From Gonocerus acuteangulatus (Eukaryota > Arthropoda > Insecta > Hemiptera > Coreidae), in the NCBI GenBank assembly GCA_946811695.1, contig OX328124.1, positions 57,098,549-57,162,548 on the forward strand: DNA of 64,000 nucleotides. Direction: 5' to 3'. The translations under genes and the position numbers were made by a program. The notes under the pieces were generated by a model that saw nothing but the letters and a program-made list of their open reading frames with translations, did no database searches and was not told the origin of the DNA. Shown piece after piece: positions 34,461 to 45,913 of this stretch (position 1 is its first letter; each line of letters opens with the position of its first letter).

Positions 34461-35281
34461 CATGTGTGTGTGTGTTATAGTTTTGGTAAATATGCTGTAT
34501 ATAGGAACATACTGTTAAAAGTAGACTTTCTGTAATCATTTAATATAAGTTTCATCAAGAATAATTTTCCTTTATTACTGATAAAATCACTAAAATAAAT
34601 ATTATATTCATGAGTTTTATTAATTAGTTGTTTTTCCCCCTGAATTTCCAATTACATTACGAAAGTTTTAAGGTAATCTCAGCTCTGAATATACCGTTGG
34701 AAATTTAATTAAATCTTACTACTTTTGTGAGATTTCGCAGCTGGGAGATTTTTTGGGGGGGAAAGCTTGTTATATTAGTATTAACTTTTTGAACAGTTCT
34801 GGTGGTTTAAAAAGACACTAGTGTGCGTAAAAAAAAGCATTAGAGCTCAAAAATATTTTATGCTTATTTCAAAGAGTAATCCAACGATGATAATGTGTGC
34901 AAGCAGAAAAAATAGAGGTTTTCTAAATAACAAAAACGTTTTTTTGTTTATGACCTTTAGAATAGTGTACGTCTGGAACTATAACAGATAATAACGAGCG
35001 GTTGGCTCCAATCCACTTTCGGCACACCCTGTTTTACTGCATCAATGGTGAATTTATAATAATTAGTATATACTAACCCACGCCCCCTTATTGAAAAAAA
35101 CATGACATACCACTGCGTGTACTGTTATATAAGATTATCTGTAAAACACTGTCGGACAGCAGAAAAAAAATTTTCGACGAAATACGTTAACGAAAACATA
35201 TTGAAAGAATAAAATATAGTATTTATCAAAACTACTAGATTTTAGCAATGCTCCCATATGCAGGCTCTCAAAATTAAATAT
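34461..35281. other. No gene recognised
   Basis: No repeat shared with other parts of the window and no exon signals. Confidence 0.4.
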
Positions 35282-35297
35282 AACAAATTATTGTTAT

Positions 35298-35394
35298 ATT
35301 TAATATAACAATTACCGACCACGTGCTGTTGGCATTATAAAAGGGTGGCAACCTATAGATAGCCCGGCGCTAATGGCCAAGATGTAGATGCGCC

Positions 35395-35428
<34 letters not shown>
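35298..35428 (+). repeat. 5'-truncated 5S-derived SINE
   Basis: It retains the end of the 5S part (ACCGACCACGTGCTGTTGGC), the body (AAAGGGTGGCAACCTATAG) and the shared tail (GGCGCTAATGGCCAAGATG, GATGCGCCGT), then an A-tail. AACAAATTATTGTTAT flanks it (35282-35297 and 35429-35444), a 16-bp duplication. Confidence 0.9.
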
Positions 35429-35431
<3 letters not shown>

Positions 35432-35444
35432 AAATTATTGTTAT

Positions 35445-35818
35445 TTAATACTTTAATTTGTTCTAAATTGGCCTCCACTAATGGTCTAATAATGACTAAC
35501 TAGAGGACAAGGTAAATATTTATTCCTAATCCCTTGCCGAGTAAGAGACCGAAGAAGCTGCTAGATTTGTGGTTTAAGAACCCTAGAGGTTAGCTCTCTC
35601 AGTTAAGGAATGCAAATGAAGCAGCAGTTCCTGACTTTAACAAGATCAAACCCTCCTCCTGTCAAACGTCCTCCCCCCCCTTCATCCTGTCACTACTGTC
35701 ATAGTGTCTTGACTGCGACTAAATATCTTTTATCTCATGCCCATTTTCTTTAAACCTCTAACGTTTCACAGTCGATACTTCAAGGAAATGTAAAATCGCT
35801 GGCAAAGTATATATATAT
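35445..35818. other. No gene recognised
   Basis: Contains a pyrimidine-rich block near 35650-35700 and nothing else of note. Confidence 0.35.
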
Positions 35819-36640
35819 ATAATGAATGAATGAATGAAAAAAAATACTTTATTCAGAGACTTTTTCTCGCTATAAACCAAATAAATTTAAATAGTCGAAT
35901 ATGCAAATTAAAAAATAAAATAAAAAAGAAGAAGAAAAAACCCAACTCGAATGCTATTTACAAAGCCTTAAATAAATATAGAACAAATGAACATATTAAT
36001 ACAAAGAAGGGAGTGAATACAGAGATATTGTGGAATACTGCCACAAGAATTAAATAAAAATTCGTTTAGAGCCTTCTGCTCAAATTCAGGAACATAAATA
36101 CGCTTTAGGTCCACCCGGCAAACCTATGTAATGTACTGTATAACATACAGTCTTCTTTTTTGTACATGGCTACCGCGCACGCCTGTGACACTTTTTTGTA
36201 ACTTTTGTTTTCAGTTTATTCATCGCTAAAGCATATTTATCCAAAGAAGGGGGGGAGAGTATAAAAGGAAAATAAGGAGGCGGGAAGGGTGTTTTAAATG
36301 AAGGGTGGATAGTGTCGAATGAAAAGAGGTAGAGAGTTATTTCGGGAGATGACGGAATGGCCGGAGGCAGGATAGAGGTTGGAGGGACTGGAACGGTTAC
36401 GACGAGAACGAACAGAGGATTTAAACTCGAGGAGGATGTAGATGTAGGAAGAGGTTGTGGAAGAAATGGTCTGGTAAAGGAAGGAATATAAGAATTACTG
36501 TCGTCAATTTGATGGAAAGAGCCACATCAACGCGGAATACCGATGAGAAACATTAGCATCCCTGGGGATATCGAGGATAAATCTGACGGTAACCGCTTAA
36601 GACGATCTTCAAGCTCCTCAGTTGGGAGGTGATGGAAATG
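35819..36640 (-). pseudogene. Possible LINE 3' end with a broken coding remnant
   Basis: Read on the minus strand, the segment ends CTGAATAAAGTA, then a T-run and (ATTC)n, like the 3' ends of some LINEs. Upstream (36100-36640) the sequence is less AT-rich and reads PTEELEDRLKRLPSDLSS, then SISPGMLMFLIGIPR, before a stop and a Pro/Ser-rich stretch. The protein is not recognised. Confidence 0.35.

Positions 36641-36643
<3 letters not shown>

Positions 36644-36702
<59 letters not shown>
36644..36702. repeat. (TA)n microsatellite
   Basis: About 58 bp of TA. Confidence 0.95.
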
Positions 36703-36703
<1 letters not shown>

Positions 36704-37200
36704 CATTCATTTATTTACTTTATATAGTAAGCTGGGTAAAATACCCATTATTTTTGTGATACTTCTTTTGATGCTTCTTTAAACTATTTGAACTATTGAA
36801 ATATTTCTACATTAGTTAATCCGGAGGAAAACAAATCCTAAGATGCATCAAAATATTTCTCTGTAGTATAATTCGAAATTCCTGTTCGTCATCTCTTCTT
36901 GCTCTATTGAAGATCCTTGAACGCTAGCACTGAATTAAGTACAGATATACAGAATTAAAGTTAATTTTAAGTTTTATCGTCTCTTATAAATTAAACCACC
37001 GCCGATACCTATTTTCTGATATTTTTTTAGGTGTTTACAAAAATTATGTGAGATGTTATAAATAATATTACTAAGAAATATTAATTCAGTCATTGGGTTA
37101 ATTGATCATCGAGTCTCAAAAGAAATAGTCGGGGATGAGAAACCCAACAGAAATTCTGATTTAACTTGAACATTACATGGATATTAAATTGAAAAGTAAT
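36703..37200. other. No gene recognised
   Basis: AT-rich, no motif or repeat identified. Confidence 0.4.
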
Positions 37201-37204
37201 TAGA

Positions 37205-37297
37205 AGAATGTAAATATGGCAGGGAGAAAATAATTTTCTCTCTGCCATATTTACATTCTTTCTAGACGTGATTAATAATTATAATTAATCACGTCTA
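37205..37297. repeat. Two adjacent hairpins
   Basis: The first (37205-37259) has 26-bp arms, AGAATGTAAATATGGCAG plus GAGAAAA, with one mismatch and a very short loop. The second (37263-37297) has 14-bp arms, TAGACGTGATTAAT, with a 7-base loop. Only three bases separate them. Confidence 0.9.
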
Positions 37298-37657
37298 CAT
37301 GGATAGTAATCCCCAAAAAGAGAACAGGATAGGATCAGCATGTAGTGGCGAACAACACTTAGGTTTTTACGCCGCAGAAAGAGAACATTAATAGTTGTCG
37401 AAGAAATTAAATACAATCGTTTCAATGAAAATATTTTAGTTTTTGTGCACTTTATGAACCTGGTGAAGTTTGAGCTACCCCTTGAAAGTATGTGGTCTCA
37501 TTTAGCGTTAGGTAGATTGTAGGTTATAGGAAGGGGTCTGTTGAGGACTTAATACGTTATGTACGTCCCCTCTTCGTTACGTCTTTCTGGCGCGCGCACG
37601 CTCTCCTTTATCTAGTAGGTATTCCTACTATACTGAGTAAAATATGCAATAAAAAAT
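37298..37657. other. No gene recognised
   Basis: Nothing supported between the hairpins and the Penelope remnant. Confidence 0.35.
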
Positions 37658-37960
37658 TCAAGCGAACTTTGAACTTTTCCTAAGGAAATCCTCCTTGAGG
37701 TGAGCCAGTTCCGCGTCTAGGTAGGTCCTACTGCTGCACAGCCTAAGGGCTCTCAGTGTCAGGGTCTTGATCACACCATTCTTCTGGGCAGGATGGTGAT
37801 GAGAATCGGCGTGTAAGTACCTCCCCGTAGCCGTCGGCTTCCGGTACACAGTATGTCTGAATCTCCCACCCGGTTCCTTGACTATAAGCACGTCCAGAAA
37901 CGGGAGTCGGTTATCAGTCTCCCTGTACACGGGCATGAGAAACTCGAGCGCTTTTTAGCC
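37658..37960 (-). pseudogene. Penelope-like reverse transcriptase fragment
   Basis: The frame reads ETDNRLPFLDVLIVKEPGG, HTVYRKPTATGRYLHADSHH, HPAQKNGVIKTLTLRA and LCSSRTYLDAELAHLKEDF. This is the conserved part of Penelope-like reverse transcriptases after the catalytic motif (LPFLDVL, YRKPTxTxxYL, SHHHPAQK, RA...CS, E..HL...F). It is truncated on both sides. It faces a plus-strand fragment of the same region, making a head-to-head inverted pair. Confidence 0.8.
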
Positions 37961-38062
37961 TTCCTGAACAGCTACCATCCGGCCATCAAGTTCACTATGG
38001 AAAAGGAGGCTGATAACCGACTCCCGTTTCTGGACCTGCTAATAGTCAAGGACCCGCCTAGG
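37930..38062 (+). pseudogene. Penelope-like reverse transcriptase fragment, inverted partner
   Basis: The frame reads LERFLAFLNSYHPAIKFTME, then EADNRLPFLDLLIVKD, overlapping the minus-strand copy in the NRLPFLD region. It then jumps to non-coding tail sequence, so most of the protein is deleted. Confidence 0.75.
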
Positions 38063-38280
38063 GAGCGGAAAGAATGGCGGAACGAGGATAAAAAGCCGGC
38101 AGGAGCGCGAGCCAAGCATAGCTCCTGCACAGCCCGAAGTAGAAAGAATACGTCTGATGAAGCCCAATAGGATTTGGGCGAAATATAACGGCCGGACAAC
38201 GAGCACCGCTGGAGAAAGAAGCCGAGACAAGATCAAGACGATGCCCCAGCGAAGGAGCCTAAAGGAGAATATATAATCAT
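38063..38280 (+). mobile_element. Penelope-like tail with hammerhead-like motif
   Basis: GTCTGATGA (38152-38160) is followed by one base and a 6-bp stem, GCCCAA (38162-38167) with TTGGGC (38174-38179), then GAAA (38180-38183). CGT before and ACG after could close a short stem I. The order matches the motif at 51841-51880 in a different Penelope family. Confidence 0.5.
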
Positions 38281-38607
38281 TTTCTAATTCTGTGTTTTTT
38301 TTTTTTTTTTTTTAATAAAGTGAATGAGAAAGAAACAAGGGTGAACTAGGAGGCGGAAGTGAGAAAGGCTCGACATTTCTGCTGACGTTGCCCACCTATG
38401 AAATGTCAACTTGCGAACTCATTATGACGTCAAACGTAGTCCACGAAATTCCAAACCCCACCAAATGATGTCACGCTCCCATTTTCACCTCTTAATTCAT
38501 GGACTACCAAAAAAAAAAAAAATCTCTCTTTTATGATATCCAAACACATGGGTTTTTTTATTGATACATGATAATTTTGTTGAAATAGTTTATTTATTTA
38601 TTGAATA
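38281..38607. other. No gene recognised
   Basis: Contains T- and A-runs (38297-38312, 38510-38522) and nothing assignable. Confidence 0.35.
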
Positions 38608-38901
38608 CTAGCTGAATACCCGTGATTCGTCACGGCAGATAAGTAGTTATTTCATTACGTTAAATAATGTAACATCAAAATTAACGCAACTATGTATATA
38701 ATTTTGTGCAGTTTACTACAGCACGGTTCCCGTCATGCTATATGTTATTCATCAATTGATAAGTAATCAAAGTACAATATTTCCGGACATTGGGGCGCTC
38801 CGGACCAGTGTCAAGAAACAGATAATTAGAGATAACCCGTTATCTATAGGAGTGAGTGAGTGGTATTTGACAAATATAATGATATAGAGATATATAGTAG
38901 A
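38608..38901 (-). mobile_element. Short non-autonomous Helitron, minus strand
   Basis: On the minus strand it begins TCTACTATATATC and ends CGTGACGAATCACGGG with TATTCAGCTAG. It shares both ends and the (GTGA)n block with 26656-27634 but lacks most of the interior. Plus-strand flanks are A and T. Confidence 0.7.
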
Positions 38902-39142
38902 TATAGATATCCTCAATATATGCAATAAACTCCTTAAATGTCAACGTTAAAAGCGAAAAATATAATAAATAAAACTAAAAATATAAAAAGAAAATAAAAG
39001 AAAAGAAAAATGAAACCAACAACTGTAAAACATGGAATAATAAAACAAATACAAAAATAATAAAGAGAAAAAAAAAGAAAGGGATGTTTATGAAAAGAAT
39101 GATTCTAATATATGAATTTAAACTTTTAATGATTTGTAATTT

Positions 39143-39225
39143 TTCTAGTTGGCACTTTCGGATAGCACCATAAGTCATAAGCGGACTTCATCTCTATGAA
39201 GGAGGAAGGTAACCCGCAAAAAAAC
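39143..39225 (+). repeat. 3' end of a DINE-like element (family B type)
   Basis: TCTAGTTGGCACTTTCGGAT, then ATAAGCGGACTTCATCTCTA and GAAGGAGGAAGG, correspond to the 3' end at 47690-47776. Confidence 0.55.
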
Positions 39226-39342
39226 GGTGATTTCTTTATTTAGCATACACGTAAAAATTACATAATAAAAAGGAGACCCGTTTATTCGCGCTCCTTTTCG
39301 ATATTATTTAAATATTGATAAAATGTGTATGAAACGTAACCT

Positions 39343-39596
39343 CGTCGATACAAATGCAAAGTAACGAATGTGAAAAAACGCATTTTTCATTTTCAATTTT
39401 TCTGGTTAATTTTGATCTGATATACCTTATGGCAAACTCTCGAAAATTAAAGAAAAATAATTATCAATTACAGATAATGAAACTTACGAATGTGCATTAA
39501 GTCTAATTAAAATATATCATAGGATAAAATATATATAGAGTCATCTATAAGGTACCAAATATTTTTCACATTCAATACTTTGCATTTGTATCGACG
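39343..39596. mobile_element. Short TIR MITE
   Basis: Inverted ends CGTCGATACAAATGCAAAGT at 39343 and 39596, continuing through GAATGTGAAAAA. The interior includes TATATATAG. Its right half is found inverted at 3712-3893. No coding capacity; no clear target duplication. Confidence 0.8.
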
Positions 39597-41050
39597 ACAT
39601 CATCGTCTAATTAGAATGCAACTAGCTAAACTGCATTAAAAAATTAAATACTCGTCTGCTACCATTTAAAGTTTGTAGATGACTTTTAGAGGATATAAGG
39701 AATCAACTAAGAAAAGGCCCATCCATAGGAACGAATTCAGATTAAATCAGGGTCTTGCATACACATCCATCATACTCCGATCTATCAAAATTCCATGTTT
39801 GATTTCTCGATTCTTTACAGCATCGCTTTTATGAATTGATTGGCCCACCTTCAAAAAATGTCAGCTTTTTCTATTTTTTTAGTCTTTTTTTTCATTTACA
39901 AGGGAAAAGAAATATTAAAAGTTTGCCAATCCTTCTCTACCATCTTTTCAATCATCCTTGACAGTGATCGAGCACGTCTCCTATAGAGGTATCTTATAAA
40001 TTATTTTCTCAACTTCTTTCACTCATAGACCATAACTCGATTTTATTATACCATCAATTACACTGCGAAAAAAGTTAAAATAGAAATTCTAAAAACGATA
40101 ACAGAAACCCCAATGATGACTATTTACAGACGTTAGAGAACTTTTTGTGGAATTATGTCGGGGTCTGTCCGGCCACTGTTCCTTTTCTAACATTCGTACC
40201 CCTCTTTAAGGTTTGGAGGTCCTATTTCTAGTAAAATATATTCCACCAACTGTTGTAATTTTGTAGAAATGCTCTCTTCCCCTTAGTCTGACACAAAGTT
40301 TTCAAGCAAAAACAGAAGATTTGAATGTTTGAAAAATAAGAATAGATATCTGTTGAGTAATTAAAATTTGTGTAATTATTATAAAACAATAAATTCAAAG
40401 ACATATTAAAGTCAGGGAATTCTTTTTACTTTTATTTTCTAATACAGTAAACAGTTATGGACTTCGTATTCTAAAATTTTTAATTTAATACATTAAAAAT
40501 TTATTTATACAAACCAATACATAGAAGACATTAATGCTAATGGAAACAATACTGATTAACATATATTATTGAATTATATTCAGGTAGTCAGTCCCTTCTC
40601 CATAAAAATTTTTAAATTGTATCTCATAATTGTTATAATATGGGAAGAAATCAACAGAAATAGCGATACCAATAAAACATATAAAAAAATACTTCCGTAT
40701 TTTCTGTGTCAGGCCAGAAATACCTGACTGTGTAAAGAAATTGGTCTGGATGGCGATCAGGAAACCCTCGGTTTCCCAAAATAGCCAACCACATATCAAA
40801 CTAAGCTACCCATTACGATATGTGTACCTCGTCCCAACCAAATAATTGCAATGTCTTCATTACTACTTTTCATTTGTGCCTAGGGGTAACTAAATTTTAA
40901 ATGCACGTAAATTCTAATATTTTTAAAGGTGCTCTTTTATTAAATTGTAACCTTTTATTTATTTTTAATTACATATCCTTTTTATATAAAGTATATACAA
41001 GATACACAAATGCAAACTCCATTTTTATAATTGTGTTTCGTATTTTCTTA
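39597..41050. other. No gene supported
   Basis: A 77-codon minus-strand frame at 40566-40799 is hydrophobic but has no splice context or known domain. No shared repeats were seen. Confidence 0.35.
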
Positions 41051-41055
41051 GTAAA

Positions 41056-41430
41056 TAAAAGTCCGTAAACACTTTTCTCAGAATTTGGGTAGTGTTTGGA
41101 GTGCATTCCTGAATAATTTGCTTATAATAACGTTTACAAATAAAATAAAATAACATGAATATTTCTGCTCTTTAACATTTGTCGAATATTAATTGTGTAA
41201 TTAATTTCCTTCCAGAGTTTTGTTTACGTGGTGTTACTTAATAAATATACAAAAACTTCACACTTTCATCTATTCATCTATTGATGAATAATAAAAGGAA
41301 CGGGATACAATAATAGTACAGGAAGGAGATACAGCGACCCCTAGTGGTAGAAATCAGACCACAACTCTCTCGCCTAGGGGAGCTTTTGACGGGAGAAGCA
41401 AGCACAGTACAAAGTAAATCCCTCCCTCTT
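41056..41430 (+). repeat. 5' part of a DINE-like element
   Basis: Begins AAGTCCGTAAACACTTTTCT and follows the family A 5' region (GAATTTGGGTAGTGT, TTCCAGAGTTTTGT, ACTTAATAAATA). It diverges after the CCCTAGTGGTAGA block. Confidence 0.65.
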
Positions 41431-43380
41431 CCGTAGGGCCGCCAAATCTCAGAGCCGGGCCCGGGACCAGATCACGGGCCCCCTTCTTAAAGCCAGGCTG
41501 AAAATTCTAGTACTTTGCTATAGGACTTTGGACATTTTAAAATTGTTTTCCTCTTGAGTTTTGAGCGAAATGAGAATAAAAGCCGACAATCGGTGCAGTA
41601 AAGGTCACTTTCGGTACTTGTAGTTTTATTACGACTCCTAATGAAATATACTATTCTGGGACTGCACCATTAGTGAAGGTTGTTGGGGAGAAATGCCTGA
41701 ACAGGCTTTGTCAGGCACGAAGGCTTCCAAACAATGGTTAATACTGGCGCATTCACTATGGCCGATCCACGATCAATCGAATCTCACCCCTGGAACCTTA
41801 TTAATTATCGAACTCAACCAACTCATTCATTGTCCAATTGTTTCGCTAATGTCCATTTAGTTCATTAAGTTTCGAAGTGGTTAGCGTAAAGAACTGCCAA
41901 CTTATAGCACTTGTTCTAATCCTAACGTGGATTGACGTTTCACTGTATACAAAAAAATAATAACATGCAAGAGTGTTTATTGTGCTTATTTATTCTAAGA
42001 ACCTACGTTTCATTTAATATTTCATTTGTTCAGTTTATTTCTATTTATTATATTTGTTATACATTTTTTTAAAATTATTTTTGTATATGTAATTATGAAT
42101 AAAGTGTACTTTACTGGCGTAGGATTATAACATACCTACGAACAGCATGTAACTACAAAGTGACTCGAAGCAATACACCCCGAAGTGCCGCATCGCTAAA
42201 TAAAATAAATATTCTAAGGCCGACTTTGAAATGCCCATATAGTTCCTGGGAACATATATTTTATCGGAATAAACCATGAAGAACAATGCTGAGGTAAAGT
42301 ACGATTTTGTATTGTAAGTGCTTAATAAAACATCAATACCACTAAACACAGTGTGGTCCTTTGTTTTAAAACGAATATTAATCAAAAATATTATTGTCTT
42401 ATTCCTTATTTAAAAATCCCTATTTTTATGGATTTCGGATGGTTCCAAAAACTGGCTTAAAAAAATATTTAGTTTTTATTATATCAAATCCGAGGCGGTT
42501 ATCAGACATTGAAAAGCCATTTTATTTTTACTGCTCGATCTTTTCGGTAATTCCTATTCCAAATTTCAGGACCATATGTAAAGCTGAGGATGTGTGTAAA
42601 GTTTTATAAACAAATCTAGATAATAATCTAAACAATATCTCTTTGAATTTTTTAACAACTGTTTTGATAATTATTATTTTCTTAGAAAGTTGAATGCTAA
42701 TTACATTTCAAATTTTGTATCTAAAGATTTGAATAAATATAGAACAATTCAATTTTTGATTCTACTAAAATTTATTGATACAGTTATTTTTACTAAGATT
42801 GCCCTAGTAAACCCCTGAACAGGTTTCTACTGCTAAGGCAACTGTTCAAATCAAACCTCAAAATTTAAAATCTGGACTTTCTTCCAACAAGTGACCATTA
42901 TTAAGTTTATCCCAACTAAAAATATTATAATGCTTCCGTAAAATTATTAATTATCTCTTATAGTTTTCCCACACGATACCGTCAGGGAAAAATTGAGAAA
43001 CTTATGATAAATCGAATAAAAAAATAAATATCCTTTAAAAAGAAGCAAACGCTTTGCAAATAAAATGTAGAATTGTAGCTAAATATAGAATTCTGTATAA
43101 AATTGGGAATCAGGAAATTCTAACATTCCTTATTCCAATGTCATACAGCCGAGTTACAAATACAATAGTATTAATACAATTCATATATACAAAAATAAAC
43201 ATAATTTTTCTGTTATGCGTTAACAGACACAATAATTAAACCTATGCCTCCACAAGTATATGGCTGTAATGGCAATTGCAAGGAAAATTAATAACCACTA
43301 TTTGAGGGAGTAGTAGGCATTGAAAGTTTTTTTTTAAGGGTCCAGCTTGTCAAAAAAAGTTTGAAAGAATCTACCATAAA
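41431..43380. other. No gene supported
   Basis: Open frames at 42125-42385 (minus) and 42394-42609 (plus) lack domains and splice signals. A less AT-rich block at 41430-41500 (GGGCCCGGGACC) is unassigned. Confidence 0.3.
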
Positions 43381-43390
43381 AAAATCTTAC

Positions 43391-43451
43391 CTGTGATTAA
43401 ATAGCCCACCAACACGAAACACCATATTTCTAGTTTATCCCTCATCTTCAT
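43391..43451 (-). CDS. Candidate first coding exon with signal-peptide-like start
   Basis: On the minus strand a clean acceptor (AATATTTGTTTCAG) is followed at once by ATG and a 61-bp open exon. The exon ends in a consensus donor (CACAG, then GTAAGATT). The encoded start MKMRDKLEIWCFVLVGYLIT has charged residues and then a hydrophobic core, like a signal peptide or the first membrane segment. The exon ends in phase 1. No later exon was identified downstream (lower coordinates), where introns would be filled with transposons. It is the best host-exon candidate in the window, but it rests on splice signals alone. Confidence 0.45.
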
Positions 43452-43527
43452 CTGAAACAAATATTAAGAAACTGGCATTAAAACTGAACAAAGGAAAGTT
43501 ATTTATTCTATATATTGCAATAGTTTT

Positions 43528-43620
43528 ATATATATATATATATATATTTTATATATATATATATATACTTTATATATATATATTTTATATATATATATAT
43601 ATTTTATATATATATATATA

Positions 43621-43665
<45 letters not shown>
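43528..43665. repeat. (TA)n microsatellite with TTTTATA interruptions
   Basis: A higher-order tract: TA runs separated by regular TATTTTATA units. Confidence 0.95.
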
Positions 43666-43668
<3 letters not shown>

Positions 43669-44099
43669 AGAAATATTGTACATCATATCACTGACGAAAC
43701 AGTTATGGAAACATGCCTGCCAGGCATTGCCTTGATTCTACTGTACTTATCTTCAAATTGTTTCACTTCTACGTTCCTTTTCAACTCGTAAAGCATAACA
43801 TCCCCCAAACAAATGTTAGAGGTTCAAAAGACACCACTGAATTTTAGTAACCAGTCCTTTTGGCGCGTTCAGATAGTAGTCAAGGTCTCTTCGAGGTCAA
43901 CTTTTCAAAATCGATCGGTATTAAAATAAAACATGCTATGTTATTTTTAGTGACTGATTACAAATTCGGTGTTCTTCATATGTTTTTGTTTTTTTGTTTT
44001 TTCGGAAGCTTACCTTTATTTTATTTTATTGTCAATGACTAGATTAAGGATGGTCAAGGTTAGTATGAGGCTTCGTTATCTATTAACTGCTACATTGTG

Positions 44100-44470
44100 C
44101 CACTTATTCGTCTCCAATCCTTTACGAAGTGCGAAAAGGCGGTGAAATTCTTTGAGCTCTCTCCAAGAATCCTCGATCTGCGGATATGACGGAACGTATG
44201 AACCTGTGACTTGGCACCGAGTACCCGCCTGTCACCGTTCCACACAGTTCCAAGAGAAAAATGGAACGGGTACGGATAACCTTGTAGTAGTGACAGACTC
44301 AGATCTCAGAACCATTTCACTTCCCACTATCACTCAATCCAAGTTACAAGGCGTTCGAGTTCCAGTCAAGTGAGAACTCACTTGTCACGGTCACCGTTGA
44401 GTAGTTCAAAGTCCGTGCTACGTCACCACTAACACACAACCGTTCCACCCATCCAAAAATAATTGATTGG
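44100..44470. promoter_or_regulatory. Less AT-rich block, possible promoter or 5' UTR region
   Basis: Base composition here is clearly more balanced than around it, with recurring GGAACGG and GTGACGGT-like words on the minus strand. A minus-strand donor-like GTGAGT lies at 44374-44379. The block sits about 0.7 kb upstream of the minus-strand candidate exon (43391-43451) and about 0.8 kb upstream of the plus-strand candidate exon (45206-45271). It could be a shared promoter or 5' UTR, or an unrecognised repeat. Confidence 0.25.
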
Positions 44471-45205
44471 AATACAGGTAAAGATTTAGAATGATTAATT
44501 TTCCATATTTATAAAAAGAAAAAAAAAACAGCCTCCAGGAAACACTAACCAAAAATAAGGTACAGTACACAGGATGTAAAACATGGTGTGATTTTTGTTA
44601 TATCTACATTCAATAATATAATGGCATGCAACAATTGTATGGATATTGAGAACAATTAACACCCTTAGAATAAATACCGCCCAAAATAAAATTATTTAAA
44701 GATTTTGCGCCTTTTTCGGAGCATCGGTATGAAAATGGACGACATGTACAGAATAGCTGTCCTCAAGGATCGATTTTCCTAGTATGAGGTCAAGTATCAA
44801 GCAGCTATAGGTCAAAGTAAATGTCTTCAACGAACTTCAAACGTGATTATTAAATGTTCAAAAATGTACACTAATTGTCTTTGCGATTTGATAGAATAAG
44901 TTATCTTTTTATTCCTATTTTCGTTAACTATGAAGCTTTACGAACGAAGCACTCAGCCAGTTTTTTCAGACTGGGTTATCCCCGAGTTTCTATTGCATTT
45001 TTCATAACTAGAAAGTTTTTGATTTGACCTGTTAAGAAACTAATTGATCTTAATGCAGTAATATCTTTCTATTTATCATTGTGTATGTAATAATTCAAGA
45101 TCAGATGTAGAAACGAACTGTACCTGGAGAATCGATTGGCCTCGACACGAAACACCGTCACGATTAAAGAAGAAATCGATAGAAGAGGATGAATCATTAA
45201 ACGTC
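44471..45205. other. Unassigned; possible 5' flank of the plus-strand exon
   Basis: The last 90 bp before 45206 are less AT-rich and contain no repeat seen elsewhere. Nothing else was recognised. Confidence 0.3.
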
Positions 45206-45271
45206 ATGGCGCATAATTGTGATTTATATATTCCGCTTTACTTGTTGCTTCTGGCTTCAGGGAATGAAACA
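45206..45271 (+). CDS. Candidate first coding exon with hydrophobic leader
   Basis: An ATG in fair context (GTCATGG) opens 22 codons and stops exactly at a donor (GAAACA, then GTAAGAAG), phase 0. The product MAHNCDLYIPLYLLLLASG then NET has a short leucine-rich core, like a secretory leader. The exon would be divergent to the minus-strand candidate at 43391-43451. No downstream exon was found. The frame also ends in a stop shortly after the donor, as expected in an intron. Confidence 0.35.
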
Positions 45272-45387
45272 GTAAGAAGTTGTTGACATTTAAATTCTAC
45301 ATTTCATATCACAAACTCTTTTCATTTAGGAGATGCTTTGCAAGTTTTCTATTTAGCAAGTGGCAATTCTCGTTAATTATTTTCTGG

Positions 45388-45568
45388 AGGTCTCCCGTGG
45401 TCTAGTGGCTAGCGCGCTGGATTCATAAGCGGGAGATGGTGGGTTCGATCCCCTCCGGCGGCAGGAATTTTCTCATCTCAGGGCTCGCTGAGAAAATTCC
45501 TGGCTGCACCCTGGAGGCCGGCGCTAATGGCCAAGATTTGTCGATGCGCCGTAAAAAAAGAAAAAAAA
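45388..45568 (+). repeat. Full-length tRNA-derived SINE (family C)
   Basis: The head resembles an initiator/Met-type tRNA: CCCGTGGTCTAGTGGCTAGC (box A region), ATTCATAA anticodon loop, GGTGGGTTCGATCCCC (box B). The tail GGCGCTAATGGCCAAGAT and GATGCGCCGT is the same as in the 5S-derived SINEs. AATTATTTTCTGG flanks both ends (45375-45387 and 45569-45581), a 13-bp duplication. Confidence 0.9.
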
Positions 45569-45794
45569 AATTATTTTCTGGCACAATAACTAAGTAAATT
45601 TTACTTGATACATATTGATGCAATTAAATAAAAACTAAGCATCAATATTTGAATACAATCACATACATCATTTATGTGTTCACTAATGTCATGAGTGTCT
45701 TATAAGCCAAGAATATCATCTAACGAGCAATTTATCAAATATACTAAAACATACACATTTAACTTTCCATAATATCTCTAACTTAGGGCCCTAA

Positions 45795-45796
<2 letters not shown>

Positions 45797-45847
<51 letters not shown>

Positions 45848-45861
45848 TAAATATACATATA

Positions 45862-45911
<50 letters not shown>
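45797..45911. repeat. (TA)n microsatellite
   Basis: TA tract with a few AAATA interruptions in the middle. Confidence 0.95.

Positions 45912-45913
<2 letters not shown>

Noticed and set aside
34149..34535. 128-codon open frame through a microsatellite
   Set aside because: Much of the protein is YIYIYI encoded by (TA)n; frames in TA tracts are artefacts. The same applies to frames at 23937, 47380 and 49569.
40566..40799. 77-codon hydrophobic minus-strand frame as a membrane protein gene
   Set aside because: No splice context or domain, and hydrophobicity is expected from AT-rich composition.
45388..45460. Functional tRNA-Met-like gene
   Set aside because: It is the head of a SINE with A-tail and a 13-bp target duplication.
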